Below, piece after piece: positions 23,868 through 29,694 of a stretch of DNA of 29,694 nucleotides. Made by a program: the position numbers and the translations under genes. The notes beneath the pieces were generated by a model. That model was not told where the DNA came from, ran no database searches, and saw only the letters and a list, made by a program, of their open reading frames with translations. Source of the DNA: Flavobacteriaceae bacterium (GTDB lineage Bacteria > Bacteroidota > Bacteroidia > Flavobacteriales > Flavobacteriaceae); NCBI GenBank assembly GCA_947472705.1, contig CANJDA010000008.1, positions 1-29,694 of the forward strand, read 5' to 3'. Positions within the stretch are counted from its first letter, which is position 1; each line of letters opens with the position of its first letter.

Positions 23868-25088
23868 CTATTCTTCAACAGCATCTTTGTAATCAGGATA
23901 AAGAAATTTGTTATAAGGAAATCGCGTAATGTGAATTTCTCTAACAGCTTCATATACCTTTTCTCTAAATTCTTCGAAGTTTTCTTTATTAGTTGCCGAA
24001 ATGAATAAAGCATTTTTTTTGCCAACTGTTCCCATCCATGTAGATTTCCATTCTTCCAAAGTGTAATGTTTGGTTGTTTTTTCGGTAATTAAATCGTCAG
24101 CTTCTATTACTAAATGTTTATAAGCATCTATTTTGTTAAAAACCATAATAGTAGGCTTGTCATTACTTTTGATGTCTAGTAATATTTGATTCACAGAAGC
24201 AATATGTTCTTCAAAATCGGGATGGGAAATGTCTACTACATGCAATAATAAATCGGCTTCTCGAACTTCATCGAGTGTGCTTTTAAATGATTCTATTAAC
24301 TGAGTAGGGAGTTTTCTGATAAACCCAACAGTATCTGACAATAAAAAAGGTAAGTTTCTAATAACAACTTTACGAACGGTTGTATCAAGAGTAGCAAATA
24401 GTTTGTTTTCTACAAAAACTTCACTTTTACTAATAACATTCATTAAAGTAGATTTTCCAACATTGGTATATCCAACTAATGCTACACGAACCATGGCACC
24501 ACGATTACTTCTTTGTACAGACATTTGTTTGTCAATGGTTCTGATTTTTTCTTTTAGCAATGCAATTCGATCGCGCACAATTCTTCGGTCAGTTTCAATT
24601 TCTGTTTCTCCTGGACCACGCAAACCAATACCTCCTTTTTGTCGCTCCAAGTGAGTCCACATTCCTGATAAACGAGGTAATAAATATTGACATTGCGCCA
24701 ACTCAACTTGAGTTCTGGCATAGGAAGTTTCAGCTCGTTGGGCAAAAATATCTAAAATAAGATTGGTTCTGTCAAGCACTTTACAATCTAAAATTTTTGA
24801 AATGTTTTTTTGTTGTGAAGGAGATAATTCATCATCAAAAATAACAGTTGAAATGCTATTCTCTTTAATGTAGTAATTGATTTCATCCATTTTCCCGGTG
24901 CCCAAAAAGGTTTTGGGGTTTGGGCGTTCTAGTTTTTGAAAAAACCGTTTAATTACTTCTCCTCCAGCTGTATAGGTTAAGAATTCTAATTCGTCAAGAT
25001 ACTCTTTTAATTTATCTTCGTTTTGATGTTGCGTAACGATGCCAACAATTACAGTTCTTTCAAAATTGATAACTTCTTTTTCTAACAT
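23868..25088 (-). CDS. hflX: Ribosome-associated GTPase HflX
   Basis: A translational GTPase that binds stalled or hibernating 70S ribosomes and splits them, with a role in stress recovery. The 406-residue protein has the HflX N-terminal domain (about 10-190) with LERPNPKTFLGTGK, DDELSPSQQKN, LDRTNLILDIFAQRA and the glycine-rich GGIGLRGPGETEIETDRR linker, then the G domain: G1 GYTNVGKST (206-214), G2 around TLDTT, G3 DTVGF (252-256), G4 NKID (319-322), and a short C-terminal domain. All nucleotide-binding motifs are intact. It is monocistronic, convergent with the outer-membrane protein gene and divergent from the adhesin gene. Confidence 0.97.
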   Translation of the reverse strand: MLEKEVINFERTVIVGIVTQHQNEDKLKEYLDELEFLTYTAGGEVIKRFFQKLERPNPKTFLGTGKMDEINYYIKENSISTVIFDDELSPSQQKNISKILDCKVLDRTNLILDIFAQRAETSYARTQVELAQCQYLLPRLSGMWTHLERQKGGIGLRGPGETEIETDRRIVRDRIALLKEKIRTIDKQMSVQRSNRGAMVRVALVGYTNVGKSTLMNVISKSEVFVENKLFATLDTTVRKVVIRNLPFLLSDTVGFIRKLPTQLIESFKSTLDEVREADLLLHVVDISHPDFEEHIASVNQILLDIKSNDKPTIMVFNKIDAYKHLVIEADDLITEKTTKHYTLEEWKSTWMGTVGKKNALFISATNKENFEEFREKVYEAVREIHITRFPYNKFLYPDYKDAVEE

Positions 25089-25105
25089 GAGGTTTTATTA
25101 AGTAG

Positions 25106-25113
25106 CAAAATTA
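25106..25113 (-). promoter_or_regulatory. -7 promoter element of hflX
   Basis: On the minus strand TAATTTTG, full match to TAnnTTTG, 18 bases upstream of the hflX ATG, with a TTG (25138-25136) 22 bases further upstream as a loosely spaced -33 box. Confidence 0.5.
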
Positions 25114-25219
25114 TGGATTTGAAATTAAAAAAAATCAATTATCTCGGTTCTTATTTTAAAAAGAATTGCAATTATTTAATCAAAAAAAATATAAATACTA
25201 ATTTTTTCATAATTTTTAC

Positions 25220-25227
25220 TAAATTTG
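25220..25227 (+). promoter_or_regulatory. -7 promoter element of the FnIII/CUB protein gene
   Basis: TAAATTTG on the plus strand, full match to TAnnTTTG, 49 bases upstream of the ATG at 25276; leader about 43 bases. No -33 TTTG. The rest of the 187-base divergent gap from hflX holds nothing else that I can identify. Confidence 0.45.
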
Positions 25228-25275
25228 GACTTCATTATCCAAAAAATTATAATCAAACAACTAAATTTTCATTTC

Positions 25276-28200
25276 ATGAAGAAAATTACTTTACTATTAT
25301 TGTTGTTACTTGCTTCAATTAGTGGTTATTCCCAATTTACGCCAACTGTGGAAGGATTTGAGTCAACAACTGGACCTGATGCTTTGCCATCAACCAACTG
25401 GACATTAAGCACAGGAAACTGGGCTGTTTTCGACAATGGTGTTGGATTAGCACAACGTTGGGGAATCAATGCTACACTTCCTTATCAGGGAACTAATGCT
25501 GCTTATTGCAATAGAGAAAATATTGGAGCAGGAAACACCTCCGAAGATTATTTGGCAAGTCCTTTAATAACAGTGCCATCAAATGGTCAATTGCATTTTT
25601 GGACTAGATCTTTTTCAAGTGGAAATCAAGGTACAATATACCGAGTGATGGTTGCTCCTGCAGTAGGAGTACAAACTAGCCCTGCATCTTATAGCCTTGT
25701 GCAAGAATGGACAGAAGCTACTTTGACAACAACCTTCAATGTTTATGAAGAAAAAACGGTAAGCTTATCTGCCTATGCCAATCAACAAGTATATATTGCT
25801 TTTGTAATGGTTTGGTCTCAACCTGGTACTGCTTTGGGAGACCGTTGGTTAGTTGATAATGTAAGTTTGGTAGAACAATGTACCGATCCTACAGCTTTGA
25901 CTGTTTTGTCAACTACATCAACAACAGCTACTTTAACTTGGGGAAATCCTAGTGGGGCTACTTCTTGGTCAATTGAAGTGGTACCATCAACAGGTACACC
26001 AACAGGAGTTGGTACTACATATAATGGTACATTACCTTATGTAGCAACAGGACTTTTACCTAATACTAGTTATACTTTTTATGTAAAAGCTATTTGTACT
26101 AATAGTTCGAGTCTCTGGGTTGGACCATCATCAACCTTTACTACCCAAGTTGCCCCGCCACAATGTGGAGGAAATTATCTCGACTCTGGAGCTGCTGCTG
26201 GAAATTATTCCAATAATGAAAGTATTACAACTACGATATGTCCAGCAACATCTGGCGATGTAGTAACGGTAACTTTTACTGCTTTTAATACAGAAGCAGG
26301 CAATGATATACTACAGGTTTATAATGGATCTAGTAATTTAGGTACTTTATTAGGTACTTTTTCAGGAACTACAATTCCACCTTCATTTACTTCAAGTGCC
26401 ACTGATGGGTGTTTGACATTTGTATTTACATCAAATGCAACAAATACCTCTACAGGGTGGGCTTCTAATATAACTTGTGGACCACCACCGCCATGTCCTC
26501 AACCTATCGCACTGTCAGCTACTACTGTACTGTCAACAACAGCTACATTAGGATGGACAAATGCGGGTAGCGCCACTTCTTGGCAAGTATTAGCATTACC
26601 TTGTACATCGCCAGCTCCAAATGCTTCAACTACTGGTTGGACGGCCACAACAAGTAATCCTTATACTATTACAGGTTTAACTCCTGACACTTGTTACAAT
26701 TTATATGTACGTAGTGACTGTAGTGCTTCCTCAAATGGAGTAAGCTTATGGGCAGGACCTGTACAGGTAACAACTCAAATTGCTCCACCAGTTTGTGGAG
26801 GAACTTTTGTAGATACAGGTGGTTCAGCTGGGAATTATCCTAATAACGCAAACACTACTACTACTATATGTCCTTCAACACCTGGAGATGTGGTTAGTGT
26901 AACCTTTACTTCATTTAATACCGAAGCAGTCGATTTATTGAATGTATATAATGGTGATAATACTTTTGGTACGTTAATAGGAACCTATTCAGGAAATACA
27001 CTTCCTCCAGTAATAACATCAACTGCTGCCAATGGATGTTTAACATTTGTATTTACTTCAAACGGAACGACAAATGCTGCTGGTTGGGTTGCTAATGTAA
27101 CATGTGCTCCACCGCCAGCTTGTCAACAACCTATCGGGTTAACCACTTCTACTTTATTGTCAACTTCTGTATCTTTAGGTTGGACAAGTGCAGGAAGTGC
27201 TACAACTTGGCAAGTATTAGCGTTACCATGTGCTGACCCAGCACCAACGGCTAGTTCAACTGGTTGGACCTCTACAACTTCAAATCCATTTACAATAACC
27301 GGATTAACACCTAATACATGTTATAATTTATATGTAAGAAGTGATTGTAGTAATGCCTCAAATGGGGTAAGTGAGTGGTCTGCACCAGCAACTATTACAA
27401 CACCAGTAGCTCCACCAGTATGTGGAGGTAACTATGTTGATAGTGGGGGTACAGCTAATGCCTATTCAAACAGTGAAGATATTACCACAACAATTTGTCC
27501 TACTAACCCAGGAGATGTAGTAACTGTAACTTTTGTTTCATTTAATACAGAAGCTAATTGGGATGGAATATATGTTTTTAATGGGAACTCAATTGGAGCT
27601 CCTCCAATCCTTAGTACAAACCCTATAGGTAATGGACCAATGACAACTCCAGGAGCTTTCTGGGGAACAGTTGCTCCTGAACCATTTACATCTACTAGTC
27701 CGGATGGATGTTTGACTTTCCACTTTTTAAGTGATGCATCAGTTACTAGAGATGGTTTTATAGCCAATATTACATGTGCTCCACCGACAGGTTGTGCTAG
27801 ACCAACTGCTATAGTTTCTTCAGCTATTACTAATACCTCAGTTACACTTAGTTGGACACAACCACCAAGTGCTGATACTACTGTGCCTACAGCATGGCAA
27901 GTTATCGCATTACCTTGTGGTTCACCAACTCCTGATGCTACTACAACAGGTTATGTAGATGCAGCAACTAACCCATTTACATTAACAGGCCTTACTGCAG
28001 TTACTTGTTATGATATCTATGTAAGAGCAGCATGCAGTGCGACTGATAATAGCGTTTGGCTTGGACCAAAAAAAATTACTACAGATGTAAACCCTCCTAC
28101 ATGTGGTGGTGTTTATACTGATTCTGCTGGGCCAAATGCCAATTATGCAGACAATTCAAATTCAACAGTTACAATTTGTCCTGATACACCAGGAGATGTG

Positions 28201-29694
28201 GTTACGGTTACGTTTACCTCATTTGCTACTGAAGCAGGAAATGACTTATTGAGAGTTTATAATGGAACTGATAACACAGCTACCTTAATTGGTACTTTTT
28301 CAGGAACCAATATTCCACCAGCCATAACATCTAGTGCTGCTAGTGGATGTTTAACCTTTGTGTTTACATCCAACGGATTTACAAATAATACAGGTTGGAC
28401 CGCTGATGTAACTTGTGGACCACCACCTCCATGTCAACAACCTTTGGCATTAACAGCTTCGACTATATTATCAGATTCTGTTACATTAGGTTGGACTAAC
28501 GCTGGTAGTGCTACAGCATGGCAAGTATTGGCTTTACCTTGTACAGATCCAGCACCAACAGATACTACAACAGGATGGGTTGCTGCTACTACAAATCCAT
28601 TTGTTATTACAGGATTAACACAGCTTACTTGTTATAATTTATATGTAAGAAGTGATTGTAATGCGGCTTCAGGTGGCGTTAGTACATGGTCTTTACCAAT
28701 ATCAATTACTACTCAAATTGCACCTCCAGAATGTGGCGGATTCTTCTATGACCCACAAGGGCCAACTACTAATTATTTAAATAGTACAGATTCTACGGTT
28801 ACTATTTGTCCTAATAATACAACTGATGTCGTTACAGTTACTTTTACATCATTTAATACAGAAACGAATTGGGATGGATTACTTGTGTATGATGGAAACT
28901 CGATTTCTGCACCACAACTTGCGAGTGCGAATGGTATAGGATTTGGACCAATTGCAGCTTATACAGGAGCCTATTGGGGTAATTTAACGGGAGCTAATTT
29001 ACCAGGGCCTTTTACCTCTTCAAGTGTAGATGGTTGTTTAACGTTTAGATTTATTAGCGACCCTTCTGTTAATAATCCGGGATGGGTTGCAAATGTGACT
29101 TGTTCGCCAGCGCCAGCTTGTCCAAAACCATCGGCTTTAACTGCGACACTAATTACACCTACTTCAGCTTTATTAGGTTGGACAGAGCAAAATCCTAATG
29201 TTACTTCATGGCAAGTACTTGTGCTACCTTTTGGTTCAGCAGCACCACTTCCTGATGCAACAGGTTGGACTCAAGTTGGAATTAATCCAGTAGTATGGAC
29301 AGGTTTAACACCAGGAACTCAATATACTTTTTATGTACGTTCAAACTGTCCTGATTCAGTAGGAGGAGGTAATAGCATTTGGTCTTCTGGTCATAACTTT
29401 AGCACTTTAATCATTAATGATGAATGTTCAGGAGCGGTTTTTGCCCCTGTGAATTCTTCTGCAGAATGTGGACAAATAACAGCTGGAACTATTACGGGAG
29501 CTACGGCTTCATCGGTTCCGCTTGACGCTCCTTGTATTGGTACTGCTGATGATGATGTTTGGTTCCAATATATTGCTACAAATTCTTATCTAAATATTGC
29601 TTTACAGAGTATACTACCAGCAGGAACAAATTTAGATTTTGCTGTTTACTCAGGTTCTTGTGGTACACTTACTCAAATATTTTGTAGTGGTGTA
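25276..29694 (+). CDS. Giant secreted FnIII/CUB repeat protein, 3' end missing
   Basis: An open frame of 1473 codons from the ATG at 25276 to the right edge without a stop. Signal peptide MKKITLLLLLLLASISGYSQ, then a MAM-like choice-of-anchor J domain (about 22-201, ending GDRWLVDNVSLVE), then alternating fibronectin type III domains (about 202-290, 408-500, 616-710, 840-938, 1053-1148, 1282-1378) and CUB-like domains (297-401, 507-610, 716-834, 943-1047, 1153-1276), then the start of a further domain (NDECSGA ... DDVWFQY, from 1381). Each CUB unit carries four cysteines in the pattern CGG, TICP, GCLTF, final C, expected to form two disulfides. Such proteins in Flavobacteria are usually type IX secretion cargo with a C-terminal sorting domain; that end is outside the window. 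A role in adhesion or in binding peptides and polysaccharides is inference. Confidence 0.92.
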   Translation, partial: MKKITLLLLLLLASISGYSQFTPTVEGFESTTGPDALPSTNWTLSTGNWAVFDNGVGLAQRWGINATLPYQGTNAAYCNRENIGAGNTSEDYLASPLITVPSNGQLHFWTRSFSSGNQGTIYRVMVAPAVGVQTSPASYSLVQEWTEATLTTTFNVYEEKTVSLSAYANQQVYIAFVMVWSQPGTALGDRWLVDNVSLVEQCTDPTALTVLSTTSTTATLTWGNPSGATSWSIEVVPSTGTPTGVGTTYNGTLPYVATGLLPNTSYTFYVKAICTNSSSLWVGPSSTFTTQVAPPQCGGNYLDSGAAAGNYSNNESITTTICPATSGDVVTVTFTAFNTEAGNDILQVYNGSSNLGTLLGTFSGTTIPPSFTSSATDGCLTFVFTSNATNTSTGWASNITCGPPPPCPQPIALSATTVLSTTATLGWTNAGSATSWQVLALPCTSPAPNASTTGWTATTSNPYTITGLTPDTCYNLYVRSDCSASSNGVSLWAGPVQVTTQIAPPVCGGTFVDTGGSAGNYPNNANTTTTICPSTPGDVVSVTFTSFNTEAVDLLNVYNGDNTFGTLIGTYSGNTLPPVITSTAANGCLTFVFTSNGTTNAAGWVANVTCAPPPACQQPIGLTTSTLLSTSVSLGWTSAGSATTWQVLALPCADPAPTASSTGWTSTTSNPFTITGLTPNTCYNLYVRSDCSNASNGVSEWSAPATITTPVAPPVCGGNYVDSGGTANAYSNSEDITTTICPTNPGDVVTVTFVSFNTEANWDGIYVFNGNSIGAPPILSTNPIGNGPMTTPGAFWGTVAPEPFTSTSPDGCLTFHFLSDASVTRDGFIANITCAPPTGCARPTAIVSSAITNTSVTLSWTQPPSADTTVPTAWQVIALPCGSPTPDATTTGYVDAATNPFTLTGLTAVTCYDIYVRAACSATDNSVWLGPKKITTDVNPPTCGGVYTDSAGPNANYADNSNSTVTICPDTPGDVVTVTFTSFATEAGNDLLRVYNGTDNTATLIGTFSGTNIPPAITSSAASGCLTFVFTSNGFTNNTGWTADVTCGPPPPCQQPLALTASTILSDSVTLGWTNAGSATAWQVLALPCTDPAPTDTTTGWVAATTNPFVITGLTQLTCYNLYVRSDCNAASGGVSTWSLPISITTQIAPPECGGFFYDPQGPTTNYLNSTDSTVTICPNNTTDVVTVTFTSFNTETNWDGLLVYDGNSISAPQLASANGIGFGPIAAYTGAYWGNLTGANLPGPFTSSSVDGCLTFRFISDPSVNNPGWVANVTCSPAPACPKPSALTATLITPTSALLGWTEQNPNVTSWQVLVLPFGSAAPLPDATGWTQVGINPVVWTGLTPGTQYTFYVRSNCPDSVGGGNSIWSSGHNFSTLIINDECSGAVFAPVNSSAECGQITAGTITGATASSVPLDAPCIGTADDDVWFQYIATNSYLNIALQSILPAGTNLDFAVYSGSCGTLTQIFCSGV
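25879..29409 (+). repeat. FnIII-CUB module array within the adhesin gene
   Basis: Five FnIII-CUB pairs plus a sixth FnIII. The first Cys codon of successive CUB units starts at 26164, 26794, 27421, 28102 and 28732, giving steps of 630, 627, 681 and 630 bases. CUB units 1, 2 and 4 are a short form (104-105 residues, EA..DxLxVYNG); units 3 and 5 are a longer form (119 and 124 residues, NWDGxxVxxGNSI). The order short-long-short-long from unit 2 to unit 5 suggests a higher-order period of about 1.31 kb. Copies are diverged at DNA level. Confidence 0.85.

Noticed and set aside
25113..25322. A 69-codon open frame on the plus strand upstream of and overlapping the adhesin start.
   Set aside because: It begins at the hflX promoter, has low-complexity AT-driven composition (K, N, I, F, Y), and overlaps the signal-peptide region of the real gene in another frame.
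27462..27767. A 101-codon open frame on the minus strand within the adhesin gene.
   Set aside because: It lies opposite the long FnIII/CUB frame, has no signal, family resemblance or promoter, and its openness follows from the Thr/Ser/Gly-rich codons on the other strand.
26164..29100. Regularly spaced repeats that might suggest a CRISPR array or satellite.
   Set aside because: The period is about 630 bases, copies are diverged, and the repeats are in-frame protein domains.

Overview
The window looks like a chromosomal segment of a low-GC Bacteroidota, most likely Flavobacteriaceae (Flavobacterium or a near relative). Supporting signs are AT-rich intergenic DNA, Bacteroidota-type promoter elements (TAnnTTTG at about -7, often without a good -33 TTTG or Shine-Dalgarno), signal peptides of the MKK...SQ/AQ type, a PorZ-like type IX secretion component, an IleS2-type isoleucyl-tRNA synthetase, and a very long FnIII/CUB surface protein. 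No rRNA, tRNA, insertion sequence, phage gene or CRISPR array was seen. Coding density is high and most genes lie on the minus strand.

Layout. 1-4562 (minus): an apparent operon DUF3108 protein > tryptophan 2,3-dioxygenase > lipoprotein-type M23 peptidase, then pgi (cut by the left edge) with its own promoter. 4600-4765: an intergenic block that looks like an independent small RNA of about 110 nt, with promoter, three hairpins and terminator; the promoter of the downstream operon reuses the terminator hairpin. 4851-7220 (minus): the tyrosine/phenylalanine catabolic pair hmgA > hppD. 7488-8960: an APC-family amino-acid permease with a good promoter and terminator. 9050-13071 (minus): uvrC > patatin/outer-membrane barrel protein. 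13124-13690 (plus): 5-formyl-THF cyclo-ligase, overlapping tail to tail with lspA. 13665-18177 (minus): ileS > DksA-like protein > terminator > lspA. 18289-21305 (minus): porZ-like > recO, overlapping by one base. 21470-22813 (minus): NADP-type glutamate dehydrogenase, followed by an odd GC-rich hairpin and a terminator. 23074-23856 (plus): predicted outer-membrane protein. 23868-25088 (minus): hflX. 25276-29694 (plus): at least 1473 residues of a modular secreted protein that runs off the right edge.

How the genes fit together. Amino-acid turnover is a theme: Trp dioxygenase, HPPD, homogentisate dioxygenase, an amino-acid permease and glutamate dehydrogenase suggest use of peptides and amino acids as carbon and nitrogen sources. 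Envelope biogenesis is the second theme: M23 peptidase, DUF3108 protein, patatin-barrel protein, LspA, PorZ, outer-membrane protein and adhesin. The PorZ-like protein belongs to the type IX secretion pathway, and the giant FnIII/CUB protein is a plausible cargo, although its C-terminal sorting domain would lie beyond the window.

The most notable points are the sRNA candidate near 4.7 kb, the GIHH form of the HIGH motif in IleS2 (linked in the literature to mupirocin hyper-resistance), the DksA-like protein that has lost three of four zinc-finger cysteines, the M23 peptidase with Cys in place of a zinc-binding His, the isolated GC-rich hairpin behind gdhA, and the two-step repeat architecture of the adhesin. 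I did not find a convincing new multi-gene defence or mobile system; the region is mostly core genome.
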